Assembly (NCBI GenBank): GCA_034520625.1
Contig: JAXHNI010000009.1
Span: 248,001 to 312,000, forward strand
Source: JAANXG01 sp034520625
GTDB taxonomy: Bacteria > Pseudomonadota > Gammaproteobacteria > Arenicellales > JAANXG01
Length of the DNA stretch: 64,000 bases
Reading direction: 5' to 3'
Shown here piece after piece: positions 1-10,021 of this stretch. Both the position numbers and the translations under genes were made by a program. Below the pieces are notes generated by a model. It saw only the letters and a list, made by a program, of their open reading frames with translations, did no database searches and had not been told where the DNA came from. Numbering within the stretch: position 1 is the first letter of the stretch; each line of letters opens with the position of its first letter.

Positions 1-581
1 TCGCCGGCGAGCAGGTGCGATTCGAGCGCGACCGGGCCGGCCGGGCCACCGGCGCCGACCGGATTCAGGTCCAGCGGCTGCGGTCCCGGGTTACCATGGT
101 GTTCCAGCAGTTCAATCTCTGGCCCCACATGACGGTGCTGGGCAACGTGATCGAGGCGCCCGTGCATGTCCTCGGCATGCCGAAGAAGGAAGCGATCGAG
201 CTGGCGGACGAGCTCCTGGCCAAGGTGGGCATGTCCGACAAGCGGGACGAGTATCCGGCGTTTCTGTCCGGTGGCCAGCAGCAGCGGACCGGGATCGCCC
301 GCGCCCTGGCGATGCAGCCGCGGGTGCTGCTGTTTGATGAGCCGACCTCGGCCCTGGACCCGGAGCTGGTCGGCGAGGTGCTCAAGGTGATCCGCGGGCT
401 CGCGGAGGAGGGCCGCACCATGGTGCTGGTCACTCACGAAATGAGCTTCGCGCGGGACGTTTCCACCCGGGTCGTGTTCCTGGACCAGGGCGTGGTGGAG
501 GAGCAGGGGACGCCCGAACAGGTTTTCGAGCAGTCGGCCAGCGAACGCTGCCGGCAGTTCGTCTCTTCAGCCGCGGCCTGA
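1..581 (+). CDS. Polar amino-acid ABC transporter ATPase (5' end cut off)
   Basis: This is the cytoplasmic ATPase that powers uptake through the two permeases encoded downstream. The frame is open from the window edge, so the N-terminus and Walker A lie outside. Visible are the Q-loop region (VFQQFNLWPHMTV), the signature LSGGQQQR, Walker B with D-loop (LLFDEPTSALDPE) and the H-loop (LVTHEM), all typical of the GlnQ/HisP/ArtP class. The order ATPase, binding protein, permease, permease matches artPIQM. Substrate class comes from family resemblance only. Confidence 0.93.
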   Translation, partial: AGEQVRFERDRAGRATGADRIQVQRLRSRVTMVFQQFNLWPHMTVLGNVIEAPVHVLGMPKKEAIELADELLAKVGMSDKRDEYPAFLSGGQQQRTGIARALAMQPRVLLFDEPTSALDPELVGEVLKVIRGLAEEGRTMVLVTHEMSFARDVSTRVVFLDQGVVEEQGTPEQVFEQSASERCRQFVSSAAA

Positions 582-679
582 CGCCGCACGACCGGTCTCG
601 TTCTTCCGGCCCCGAGACCGGCCCCGCGCGGACCGCGGCAACAACAAGCACCGGGCCGGTAAACGGAGGAGAAACGACC

Positions 680-1456
680 ATGAAACTGACTCGATACATT
701 TGTTCCGGTGTCGCGGGACTGGCGGCCTTGTTCGCCGTCGCCGCGGCCTCCGCGGAACCCCTCAAGGTCGGCATAGCCGCCGAACCGTATCCGCCATTCA
801 CCTACAAGAGCGCCGACGGCTCCTGGACCGGCTTCGAGGTGGAGCTTGCCGACGCCATCTGCGCCCGGATCGAGCGCGATTGCCAGATCACCCCCACGGC
901 CTGGAGCGGCATCATCCCGGCGCTCAACTCCGGCAAGATCGACGTGATCATGACCTCCATGTCCATCACCGAGGAGCGCGACAAGGTGATCGACTTTACG
1001 GATCCCTACTACAACACCCTGGGCGCCTACGTGGCCCGGAAGGACCTGGACATCGAGTTCCCCGACGGTCTGGACGGCAGGATCCTGGGGGTGCAGGCCG
1101 CCACGACCCACGCGTCCTTCGCCCGCGACGCGCTGACGGATACCGGGGTCGAGGTCAAGATCTACGACCAGCAGGAGCAGGCCAATCGCGACCTGCTGTC
1201 GGGCCGCGTGGATGTCATCCTCGCCGACCAGATCGCCATGGCGGAGTTCGTCGAGCGCGACGAGGTCGCGGACTTCGAGATCAAGGGCATGGCGCCGAGG
1301 CATCCCGCCTTCGGCGACGGCATCGGCATCGGACTCCGCGAGGACGAGGGCGACCTGCAGAGCACCCTCAACGAGGCGATCGGTGCGGTGCTGGGCGACG
1401 GCACCTGCACCGAGTTGTCCGAAAAGTACTTCGGCCAGGACATCTGCGGCGGCTGA
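680..1456 (+). CDS. Periplasmic amino-acid-binding protein (SBP family 3)
   Basis: Solute-binding protein that captures the substrate in the periplasm and delivers it to the permease pair. Residues 1-25 form a Sec signal peptide ending in an A-x-A site (AAASA before EPLKVG). The mature N-terminus KVGIAAEPYPPFTY and the later WSGIIPALNSGKIDVIM are hallmarks of the HisJ/ArgT/glutamine-binding family. At 258 aa it has normal length. A good Shine-Dalgarno (GGAGGAG) precedes the ATG. It probably binds a basic or other polar amino acid; the exact ligand cannot be read from sequence. Confidence 0.93.
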   Translation: MKLTRYICSGVAGLAALFAVAAASAEPLKVGIAAEPYPPFTYKSADGSWTGFEVELADAICARIERDCQITPTAWSGIIPALNSGKIDVIMTSMSITEERDKVIDFTDPYYNTLGAYVARKDLDIEFPDGLDGRILGVQAATTHASFARDALTDTGVEVKIYDQQEQANRDLLSGRVDVILADQIAMAEFVERDEVADFEIKGMAPRHPAFGDGIGIGLREDEGDLQSTLNEAIGAVLGDGTCTELSEKYFGQDICGG

Positions 1457-1462
1457 TCGCGC

Positions 1463-1501
1463 CGGCAACCGGCGCCGTCCTTCCGGCGGCGCCGGTTGCC
1501 G
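1463..1501 (+). terminator. Strong intercistronic hairpin
   Basis: A perfect 14-bp inverted repeat (arms 1463-1476 and 1488-1501) with an 11-nt loop starts seven bases after the binding-protein stop. No T-run follows. In ABC uptake operons such hairpins commonly stabilise the binding-protein message or attenuate the permease genes. That role is inferred from position. Confidence 0.65.
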
Positions 1502-1529
1502 TTCCTGATCCCACGACTTAGTACCCCTG

Positions 1530-2234
1530 ATGCAAGGCTACGGCAACGAGAGCCTGCTGGACTGGTCCGGCCCCTTGCTGTCCGGGGCGCTGGTCACCCT
1601 GCAGATCGCGGTCGCGGCCTATGCCATCGGCCTGATCCTCGGCCTGCTGGGGGCGATGGCCAAGCTCAGCGGGATCCCGCCGCTGCGGGCCGCGGCGACG
1701 GCCTACTCCACGGTGGTCCGGGCCGTCCCGGAGCTGCTGCTGATCATTCTTCTCTACTACGCCGGGCAGCAGGCGCTGAACAGCCTGCTGCAGGCATGGG
1801 GCGTAGCCCAGCCGGTGGAGATCAGCGGCTTCGCCGCGGCCATCGGCGTTCTCGCCTTCGTCGAGGGCGCCTATCTCACGGAAATTTTCCGCGGCGCCAT
1901 CGTCGCGATACCGCGTGGCCACATCGAGGCCGCCGACGCCTTCGGCATGTCCCGGTGGAAGCGGTTCCGGCGCATCGTGCTGCCGGAGATGCTGCCCAAC
2001 GCCCTGCCAGGCATGTCCAACATCTGGCTCATCCTGGTGAAGGACACCGCCCTGGTGAGCGTGGTGGGCTTCGAGGAGCTGTTCTTCACCGCCCAGCAGG
2101 CCGCCGCAAGCACGCGCTCCTATTTCATTTTCTACGCTGCGGCCGGTGCGCTGTACCTGGTGATGACCCTGGGATCCAACGCCCTGTTCGGCCGCGCCGA
2201 GCAGCTCGTCCGCCGCGGCCAGCCGGGGACCTGA
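1530..2234 (+). CDS. Polar amino-acid ABC transporter permease 1
   Basis: Inner-membrane permease of the HisQ/ArtQ type, 234 aa. Several hydrophobic segments are visible, beginning with GALVTLQIAVAAYAIGLILG. The cytoplasmic EAA loop that docks the ATPase is present (EAADAFGMSRWKRFRRIVLP, about residues 131-150). It follows the binding-protein hairpin and lies 3 nt before the second permease, so the two are surely co-translated. The start is the first ATG after the hairpin. Confidence 0.92.
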   Translation: MQGYGNESLLDWSGPLLSGALVTLQIAVAAYAIGLILGLLGAMAKLSGIPPLRAAATAYSTVVRAVPELLLIILLYYAGQQALNSLLQAWGVAQPVEISGFAAAIGVLAFVEGAYLTEIFRGAIVAIPRGHIEAADAFGMSRWKRFRRIVLPEMLPNALPGMSNIWLILVKDTALVSVVGFEELFFTAQQAAASTRSYFIFYAAAGALYLVMTLGSNALFGRAEQLVRRGQPGT

Positions 2235-2237
2235 CGC

Positions 2238-2966
2238 ATGAACTTCTCCTGGCTGGACAAGGGCGTCTATCTCTCCTACCTGTGGGAAGGCTTCATCAAC
2301 ACCTTGCTGCTGGTGGGAATATCCGGAACCTTAGGGTTCCTGCTGGCGGTACTCGTGGCGCTGGCGCAGGTGTCGGGCCCGCGGCCTCTGGCCTGGCTGG
2401 CGCAGGGTTACACCACGGTAATCCGGGGCACGCCGCTGCTGTTGCAGCTGTTCTTCTTCTACGACGGCGTGGGCCGCCTGCTGCCCGGGCTCCCGGGCGT
2501 GCAGGAAAGCATATTCTGGCCCATCCTGCGGGACGCGTTCTTCTACGGCATCCTGGCGTTCACCATCAGCGTCGGCGCCTACGTGGGCGAAGTCCTCCGA
2601 GGCGCGATGCTCAGCGTGCCCCGGGGCGAGCTGGAAGCGGCGCGGGCCTTCGGCATGTCGCGCTTCAAAATCCTCTACCGGATCTGGCTCCCCCACGCCA
2701 TCCAGATCTGCCTGCCGACCCTGACCGGCGAGATGATCCTGCTGCTCAAGTCCGTGCCGCTGGTCTCCACCATTGCCGTGATGGACCTGCTCAAGGCCGC
2801 GAACATCGTCCGCGACGAGACATTCCTGGTTTACGAGCCCCTGCTGCTGATTGGCGGTATCTACATTGCCCTGACCTTGGTCCTGACGCTGGTCATGCGC
2901 CGTGTGGAGCTGGGCTTCCCCGGCGTCCGGCCCGCGACGGACGCACGCAGGGCGACCGTCCCCTGA
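2238..2966 (+). CDS. Polar amino-acid ABC transporter permease 2
   Basis: Second membrane subunit, HisM/ArtM type, 242 aa. It has an N-terminal membrane segment around residues 15-40, the conserved VIRGTPLLLQLFFFY stretch of this family, and an EAA loop (EAARAFGMSRFKILYRIWLP). It is the last gene of the operon; a REP-like palindrome begins 26 nt after its stop. Confidence 0.92.
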   Translation: MNFSWLDKGVYLSYLWEGFINTLLLVGISGTLGFLLAVLVALAQVSGPRPLAWLAQGYTTVIRGTPLLLQLFFFYDGVGRLLPGLPGVQESIFWPILRDAFFYGILAFTISVGAYVGEVLRGAMLSVPRGELEAARAFGMSRFKILYRIWLPHAIQICLPTLTGEMILLLKSVPLVSTIAVMDLLKAANIVRDETFLVYEPLLLIGGIYIALTLVLTLVMRRVELGFPGVRPATDARRATVP

Positions 2967-2989
2967 CAGCCGGGGGATCGCGTTAATGA

Positions 2990-3097
2990 AATGTAGGTCG
3001 GGCGCCAGCCCGACCTACAGGCCCATCGACCCGCTGCAGCACCGCCGTCTCGCAGCATATTGCCAACCCAGGTGGCAAACCTCCTCCGTCCCCTTCT
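2990..3097. repeat. REP-like palindromic repeat, copy A
   Basis: An 11-bp inverted repeat GTAGGTCGGGC/GCCCGACCTAC (2993-3003, 3008-3018) is followed by a conserved tail containing CTCGCAGCATAT and CTCCTCCGTCCCC. The same order of blocks recurs at 28140-28242, and the palindrome alone recurs at 30846, 42414 and 47500. It lies between convergent genes, so it may also act as a bidirectional terminator. Confidence 0.8.
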
Positions 3098-3875
3098 ACC
3101 CCAGCGTCGCATCCAGAAACATCATCGCACCGAAGCCGCCGAGCAGTGAGAACGTCGCCAGGTTCTGATAGCCGCCCCGGTGCGTCTCGGGAATAATCTC
3201 GTCGCTGATGATGAACAGCATGGCGCCGGCGGCGAAGCCGAGGGTCCAGGGCATCATGGGCTCGGCCAGCGATACAGCGCCGGCGCCGAACAGCCCGCCC
3301 ACCGGCTCCACCAACCCGGTCAGGGCGGCGAACCCGAAAGACTCCCAACGGGAGTAGCCGATGGCCCGCATGGACACTGCGACCGCCAGGCCTTCCGGAA
3401 TGTTCTGCAGACCGATGCCGGCGGCAAGGGCGACGCCGTTGCCGGTGTTGCCGCCGGCGAAGCCGACCCCCACCGCCATACCCTCGGGAAAGTTGTGCAG
3501 CGTAATGGCGATGACGAACAGCCAGATGCGTTCCAGCTTGGCCGTGTCGGGACCTTCCCGGCCGGAAACGAAATGCTCGTGCGGCAGGTAGCGATGCACA
3601 ATGTACAAGGCCCAGGCGCCGATGAAGATCCCCGCGATGACGATGGCCACCGCCGCGCTCCGGGTCGCGACCTGGGCCTCGGCGTACTCGATGCCGGGCA
3701 GAATCAGGGAGAAGAACGATGCCGCCAGCATGATGCCGGCGGCGACGCTGAGCAGCAGGTCCTCAGTCCGGTCCGAGATCCGCCGCACCACGAACACCGC
3801 CAGCGCGCCCACCGCCGAGCACAACCCCGCCAGGAGGCTCGCCACGAAACCGAGCCAGATGATGTTGGTTTCCAT
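3096..3875 (-). CDS. ZIP-family metal transporter (ZupT/GufA-like)
   Basis: Inner-membrane importer of divalent metals such as zinc, 259 aa with about eight hydrophobic segments. The two metal-site motifs are present: HNFPEGMAVG (about residues 127-136) and QNIPEGLAV (about 157-165). These match the H-N-x-P-E-G signature of bacterial ZIP proteins. Its stop codon falls in the tail of repeat copy A. It sits where rsmG and parAB would be expected beyond mnmG in many relatives, so its position reflects rearrangement rather than function. Confidence 0.9.
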   Translation of the reverse strand: METNIIWLGFVASLLAGLCSAVGALAVFVVRRISDRTEDLLLSVAAGIMLAASFFSLILPGIEYAEAQVATRSAAVAIVIAGIFIGAWALYIVHRYLPHEHFVSGREGPDTAKLERIWLFVIAITLHNFPEGMAVGVGFAGGNTGNGVALAAGIGLQNIPEGLAVAVSMRAIGYSRWESFGFAALTGLVEPVGGLFGAGAVSLAEPMMPWTLGFAAGAMLFIISDEIIPETHRGGYQNLATFSLLGGFGAMMFLDATLG

Positions 3876-3944
3876 TTATTCGCAGCGCTTGAACCGTGAA
3901 ATCAGACCCATTGTTTCCTCACCCGAAACTGCAACGGCCAAATC

Positions 3945-4230
3945 TACTTTCTCTTCCCCGCAGGGGGAGGATGTGTTCGAGCGTTGATTCGGATGAATGA
4001 TTATTTGTCCCCTCACCCTGTCCCTCTCCCCCTGCGGGGGCGAGGGGACCCTGCGTTCGGATGTCGTGCCATGTCGATTGCCCCGTTCATTCTCCCTTTC
4101 CCCCTCTGGGGGAGAGGGTTGGGGTGAGGGGAAAAACAATAGACGTGTTCATGACCAGTTCAGATGATCGATGGTCTGTCCCCTCACCCTGTCCCTCTCC
4201 CCCTATGGGGGCGAGGACCCTTCGTTCGGA
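3945..4230. repeat. Interspersed CCCTCACCC/GGGGGAGAGGG repeats
   Basis: The gap between the ZIP gene and mnmG holds no gene. Two direct copies of a C-rich block (about 4008-4055 and 4178-4225) share CCCTCACCCTGTCCCTCTCC, and each contains a short G-run palindrome. An inverted copy lies between them (about 4090-4133), with a partial copy near 3950. Such blocks are widely dispersed in proteobacterial genomes. They could fold as hairpins and terminate the two genes on either side. Confidence 0.8.
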
Positions 4231-4242
4231 TCTACGGCCGGA

Positions 4243-6117
<1,875 letters not shown>

Positions 6118-6233
6118 GCTGTGTGCGTCGATCCACGGTTCGGAGTGAAGGGGGGCGAAATGATAACCCGGTGGCACCAGGGAACAAAGCGGCGCGCCGG
6201 CCGGGTAGTGGCTCGGTTTCAAACAATTATTGG

Positions 6234-6343
6234 GTCAGAGCCGGAGGGGCGTCCCTCAGGGCTGTCGAAAACAGGGATGTTTGAGCCAGAGCGTACATGG
6301 ATGTATTTACAGCGGCCCTGAGGGGCGCCCCTCCGGCTCTGAC
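6234..6343. repeat. Long imperfect palindrome (29-bp arms)
   Basis: Arms at 6234-6262 and 6315-6343 pair at 28 of 29 positions around a 52-nt spacer. The distal arm lies inside the 3' end of the YaiI-like gene and encodes its last residues (SEPEGRPSG). The mnmG start lies 117 nt before the proximal arm. It resembles dispersed REP elements. Confidence 0.85.
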
Positions 6344-6786
6344 ACCCACTTCGCCAGCATCCGGTCGAGGTGATTGGCGAACTGCTGGCGGTCGCCCTGG
6401 GACAGGGCGGGGGGACCGCCGGTATGAATGCCGCTGGCCCGGAGCGTGTCCATGAAATCCCGCATGTTCAACCGGCTCTTCACGTTCTGCTCGGTGAACA
6501 GCTCGCCCCGCGGGCTGAGGGCCCGAGCTTTCCTGTCGATCACTTCGGAGGCCAGGGGTATGTCGCTGGTAATGACGAGATCGCCTTCACCGACCCGCTT
6601 GACGATCTCGTTGTCGGCGACATCGAAACCCTGACTGACCTGCATGAACCGGATGTAGCGGGACCCCGGCAGGTTCATGTGCTGATTGGCGACGAATATC
6701 AACTCGATCCGTTTGCGTTCCGCGGCCCGGAACAGGATCTCCCTGATCGCGACGGGGCAGGCGTCGGCGTCCACCCAGATCTTCAT
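6307..6786 (-). CDS. yaiI: UPF0178 / YaiI-YqxD (DUF188) family protein
   Basis: A 159-aa protein of the widespread YaiI/YqxD family, related to PIN/NYN-type nuclease folds; its biological role is not established. The family signature MKIWVDADACPV opens the protein, followed by VANQHMN, DLVITSDIPLA and FMDTLRASG. The start at 6786 was chosen because the signature begins at that ATG; the 14 residues encoded upstream are unlike the family. The last residues are contributed by a palindromic repeat, so the natural C-terminus may have been replaced. Confidence 0.9.
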   Translation of the reverse strand: MKIWVDADACPVAIREILFRAAERKRIELIFVANQHMNLPGSRYIRFMQVSQGFDVADNEIVKRVGEGDLVITSDIPLASEVIDRKARALSPRGELFTEQNVKSRLNMRDFMDTLRASGIHTGGPPALSQGDRQQFANHLDRMLAKWVSEPEGRPSGPL

Positions 6787-6917
6787 GGCCGCTCCGGTGG
6801 TGCCGGGCGAGAAATGCTCACGTTTCAAGTGGCGTCATGGCCAGCCCGCCTGTCCGTTCGGCCGCCGGAATTGCGATTGCGACTGAACGCCAATGCTCGA
6901 CATAAACGGCCGAACAT

Positions 6918-6950
6918 GGATTGCTTCGTCGCTTCGCTCCTCGCAATGAC
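6918..6950. repeat. Dispersed GGATTGCTTCG...CGCAATGAC element
   Basis: A 33-nt motif that begins GGATTGCTTCG and ends CGCAATGAC, common as an interspersed repeat in many bacterial genomes. A related copy is at 39474-39520. It lies in the gap between two genes and has no coding potential. Confidence 0.6.
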
Positions 6951-6971
6951 ACCGTATGTGATCAATGTGAT

Positions 6972-7886
6972 TTACTGAAAGAACAACCGGCCCTCGCCCA
7001 CCAGGACCGCCTTGCCGCCGACGAGGACCGGGCTGCCCGGCGGGGCATCGGCGCTGACGGACAGGTGGATGCTGCTCGGGCGGTTCATCCTGACACCCTG
7101 CAGATTGAGCAGGGTTTCCCGCTCCTTCAATGCCGTCGGGCAGTAGCGTGCCAGGTAGGCCGCCAGGGGGCCGCTCGCGCCGCCCGTGGCGGGATCCTCG
7201 GCGATCCCGAACACCGGCGCGAACATCCGGCTGTAGGTCGTCGCATCGTCATCCCCGGTCTCCAGGGTGAACACGTACACCGGCAGCTCCGGGGAATCGA
7301 GCTGTCCGCAGGCTTCCACCAGCCTCGCCCGGTCGAGCTCGATGGAATCCACCACGGCGCGGGAATGCAGCGGCACGAACAGGAACGGCACACCAGAGGA
7401 CACCACCTGGACCGGCAGCGCCGTAGCGTCGATATCTTCGGCCCGTACGCCGAGCGCGGCCGCGATGGTGGACAGGTCGTCGAGACGCGCCCCGAACTCC
7501 GGGGCCGGCTGGGACATCCAGGCGTTCTCGAGCCGGTCCGATTCCCACTCCAGGGTTACCGGCATCGGGCCGATGCCCAGCTCGAACACCGCCTGCCGGG
7601 TGCCCGGTGCAATCCTGCCGGAGTGGGCGAGGGCGAAAGCGGTGCCGATGGTCGGGTGGCCCGCCATCGGCAGCTCGCGGGCAGGCGTGAAGATGCGCAC
7701 CCGGCAATCCGCGTCCGCCGACTCCGGCGGCAGGACGAAGGTGGTTTCCGGCAGCGCGAACTCGTTGGCGATCCGTTGCATGAGACCGGGCTCGATGCCG
7801 CCGGCCTCGAGCAGTACCGCAAGCTGGTTGCCCGCCAGGGGCCGGTCCGTGAACACGTCCCATCTGAGGTAATGGTACTCACTCAT
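6972..7886 (-). CDS. PhzF-family isomerase/epimerase-like protein
   Basis: A 304-aa member of the PhzF superfamily, enzymes with two diaminopimelate-epimerase-like halves. Family motifs are the N-terminal WDVFTDRPLAGNQLAVL, the conserved glutamate region LPETTFV, ELPMAGHPTIGTAFAL, and EDPATGGASGPLAAYL in the second half. The ATG at 7886 fits the family start; 34 upstream in-frame residues are basic and unlike it. Specific substrates of most PhzF homologues are unknown. Confidence 0.9.
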   Translation of the reverse strand: MSEYHYLRWDVFTDRPLAGNQLAVLLEAGGIEPGLMQRIANEFALPETTFVLPPESADADCRVRIFTPARELPMAGHPTIGTAFALAHSGRIAPGTRQAVFELGIGPMPVTLEWESDRLENAWMSQPAPEFGARLDDLSTIAAALGVRAEDIDATALPVQVVSSGVPFLFVPLHSRAVVDSIELDRARLVEACGQLDSPELPVYVFTLETGDDDATTYSRMFAPVFGIAEDPATGGASGPLAAYLARYCPTALKERETLLNLQGVRMNRPSSIHLSVSADAPPGSPVLVGGKAVLVGEGRLFFQ

Positions 7887-7914
7887 CGTTGCGGAACGCC
7901 GGGCCGACCCGGGC

Positions 7915-8334
7915 TCACTTCGCCACGACCGCGGCGCCGGCCGCCGCCACCTGGGCGTCCTGTACGGGCAGCACGCCGGATACGCCAATGCCCCCGATGA
8001 TCTCCTCGTTTCGGATCAGCATGATCCCGCCTTCCACCGCACAGACGCCTTCCATGGACAACGCGCGCATGGTGCGACCGCCCTCCTCGAGCCCGTCCTC
8101 GAAGCTCTTGGTGGGCCGCTTGAACCGCACGGCGGTGGTCGCCTTGGCGCGGGCGATATCGACGCTGCCGATCTGAGCGTGGTCCATCCTGTGCAGGACC
8201 ACCACGTTGCCGCCGCTGTCCGTCACGGCGACGACGACGGCCCAGCCGTTGGCGGCCGCCTCGGCTTCCGCCGCTTCAGCGACTTGCTTCGCGTCGGCCA
8301 GGTTGATCGGATCGCCGTATTTCTGTGTGGGCAT
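7915..8334 (-). CDS. GlcG/HbpS family (DUF336) protein
   Basis: A 139-aa protein with the GlcG fold. It has the alternating alanine-rich helix near residues 14-29, VVVAVTDSGGNVVVLHRMD, and a C-terminal GGIGVSGVLPVQDAQVA. Relatives include the haem-sensing HbpS of Streptomyces and GlcG, whose role is undefined. A strong Shine-Dalgarno (GAGGAG) precedes the ATG. It ends 28 nt before the PhzF-like start, so the two genes may share a transcript. Function cannot be assigned further. Confidence 0.88.
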   Translation of the reverse strand: MPTQKYGDPINLADAKQVAEAAEAEAAANGWAVVVAVTDSGGNVVVLHRMDHAQIGSVDIARAKATTAVRFKRPTKSFEDGLEEGGRTMRALSMEGVCAVEGGIMLIRNEEIIGGIGVSGVLPVQDAQVAAAGAAVVAK

Positions 8335-8494
8335 CTGGAACTCCTCATGGTGGGTGGGATTCTCCGACCGGCATTATAAACCGCTTGCGAAGTGTTTCCC
8401 GGCCCTTCCGGCCAACCTGCTACCGCCACGTGCCCGTCACCACCTCGCAGCGCATGTCGGTCGCCATGTCAACAACGCGCCTCGCCCGCGTTGC

Positions 8495-8767
8495 TTACCG
8501 CGGCCGGGGCATTCGCGCCTTGCGCAGATCCGGATTCAGCCGGTCGATATCCGCCTGGACCTGTTCCGGGGTTCTCTCATAGACAATCTCCCGGCCCATG
8601 ACGGTACCGGAATAGGCGCGGCCGGTACGCGTCGGCAGCAGGTCGCATCGCACGCTGTGGACGCCTTCGCCCAGCACGATCTGGATGCAGCCGGCGCGCT
8701 TGCTCAGAACCTTCACCTCCGTGGACTGCCCATTCTCCATTCTCACGAGTATTTTTTCGGTATGCAT
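8495..8767 (-). CDS. Small conserved-looking hypothetical protein
   Basis: A 90-aa polar protein that I do not recognise. The start at 8767 is supported by an excellent ribosome-binding site (GGAGGAAACG before ATG). The sequence MHTEKILVRMENGQSTEV suggests beta strands in the N-terminal half, while residues 65-90 look helical and basic. There is no signal peptide or membrane segment. The open frame extends upstream, but that part has no ribosome-binding support. Confidence 0.65.
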   Translation of the reverse strand: MHTEKILVRMENGQSTEVKVLSKRAGCIQIVLGEGVHSVRCDLLPTRTGRAYSGTVMGREIVYERTPEQVQADIDRLNPDLRKARMPRPR

Positions 8768-8970
8768 CGTTTCCTCCCAAGGAGCTCCGGCGGTTTGACC
8801 GAATCCAACGGAAGTGTACCTCGCCGCCGCACCCGTGACTTTCAGAATCTTTCTGAGCTTTCGGGGGCCGAAGCTCTCCCGCCGGCCATGCGCCCGGTTT
8901 GAGAAACGGCACCGGACAATGGATTTCTTCATATTACTTAACCGCGATCGGCTTCCCAGGGGGCCACAGT

Positions 8971-9579
8971 TCAGCCGGCGGGTCCCCGCTCGGGATACTT
9001 CAGCTTCTGCAGGGTTTCCGGGCCGAGGACTTCCGGGCGGGCAACCGGTATACCGGCAGCTTTGAAGAAAGGCGTCTGCTTGAAGCTGCCGTTCAGCCAC
9101 GCCCTGGCAAGCGTCCCTGTGATCCGGACCACTGCCGTTGCCACCCCCGTGGACTTCGGCTTCGGCTCGCCGATGGCGCTCTTCGTGTGCACGCGCATCC
9201 GTACGGGCCCTGCGGTCTCGTCCAGGGACCGGTCATCCTCCGGCAGGCAGTCGCGGACGAGGCCGACATAGGAAATCCGCCAGACCGGGGGCGTGTTGCC
9301 GACAGGGGTCCGACAGCAGCGGGCGTACCAGCGCAGCAACCCCTTGCCGGTGAGGCGCACACAGGCAAGCTCTTCCAATCCCGCCGTGAAATGCACGTGC
9401 TTCGGAAGCATCTGCAGGACCTCCGTGCCGCCCCGTTCGTCCAGTACGTCGCCGTCCCGACCCAGGTAGCGCGCGAAGGCCTGGCAGTCTCTGCAGTAGC
9501 AGATCCCCCGGTTCGCGGTTTCCAGGCAGTCGACGTGTCCCTGCAAGGTCCCGCAGTGGCATTGCAAGGCGAAGCTCAT
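8971..9579 (-). CDS. DUF6151 / GFA-like zinc-binding protein
   Basis: A 202-aa protein resembling the glutathione-dependent formaldehyde-activating (GFA) superfamily. Cysteines likely to bind zinc occur as CHCGTLQG (residues 8-15), CYCRDC (27-32) and CCRTPVGN (about 88-95), matching the C-x-C...C-x-x-C...C pattern of GFA folds. The second half (VATAVVRITGTLARAW) is typical of the DUF6151 branch. No enzymatic role is established. A GGAG motif precedes the ATG. Confidence 0.75.
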   Translation of the reverse strand: MSFALQCHCGTLQGHVDCLETANRGICYCRDCQAFARYLGRDGDVLDERGGTEVLQMLPKHVHFTAGLEELACVRLTGKGLLRWYARCCRTPVGNTPPVWRISYVGLVRDCLPEDDRSLDETAGPVRMRVHTKSAIGEPKPKSTGVATAVVRITGTLARAWLNGSFKQTPFFKAAGIPVARPEVLGPETLQKLKYPERGPAG

Positions 9580-9779
9580 CAGCAGTTACTCCCGTGCAAT
9601 ACCCGTCCCCGGGTTCGTCGCCCGGTTGGGGAATGATGCATCGAGAACGATGTGAGTTGTTCCGCCATGCCTTCCAAACCGGGTACCGGCTCCCATGCAG
9701 AGGCGTTAACACCGTGCAGCGGATTCCAGTAGTTTGTCATGGACTTCGTCATTGCCATGTTCCACAGTAAGGGCCCGGG

Positions 9780-9960
9780 CGGGCGTCCCGCGGTCCTCCA
9801 GGAGTTCCCGCGGACATCCGATGGCACGCGCGGAAACCAGACGCAGCCGTATCGAGCAGCTCCAGGTCACACATCATCGGCAGACCCTCGGGCCCGTGAC
9901 CGTGTCGGCCGGCGTGGCGTCCTTTCCGGTTCACGCTTCGCGCCCGGTTCGATGCTGGAG
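9780..9960 (+). pseudogene. Ghost of a diguanylate cyclase GGDEF domain
   Basis: One frame encodes RSRIEQLQVTHHRQTLGP followed by VTVSAGVASFPVHASR. This matches the end of a GGDEF domain, where proteins read roughly R-x-x-I-E, G-x-x-x-x-V-T-x-S-x-G-V-A-x-F-P. The GGDEF motif, upstream helix and downstream helix are missing or out of frame. It lies in an otherwise gene-free interval and is probably a decayed fragment of a larger signalling gene. Confidence 0.55.
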
Positions 9961-10021
9961 ACGCATCGACCGCTCAGTCGACGACGCCGGTCGCACCCTG
10001 CATCATGTGCCCGTCCCCGGA

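Noticed and set aside
1496..2986. A 496-codon frame overlapping both ABC permeases
   Set aside because: It is arginine- and proline-rich nonsense in an alternate frame; the two permeases have clear EAA motifs.
3945..4230. Possible CRISPR array between the ZIP gene and mnmG
   Set aside because: Repeats are few, in both orientations, vary in sequence and lack uniform spacers; they match dispersed C-rich repeats instead. No cas genes are present.
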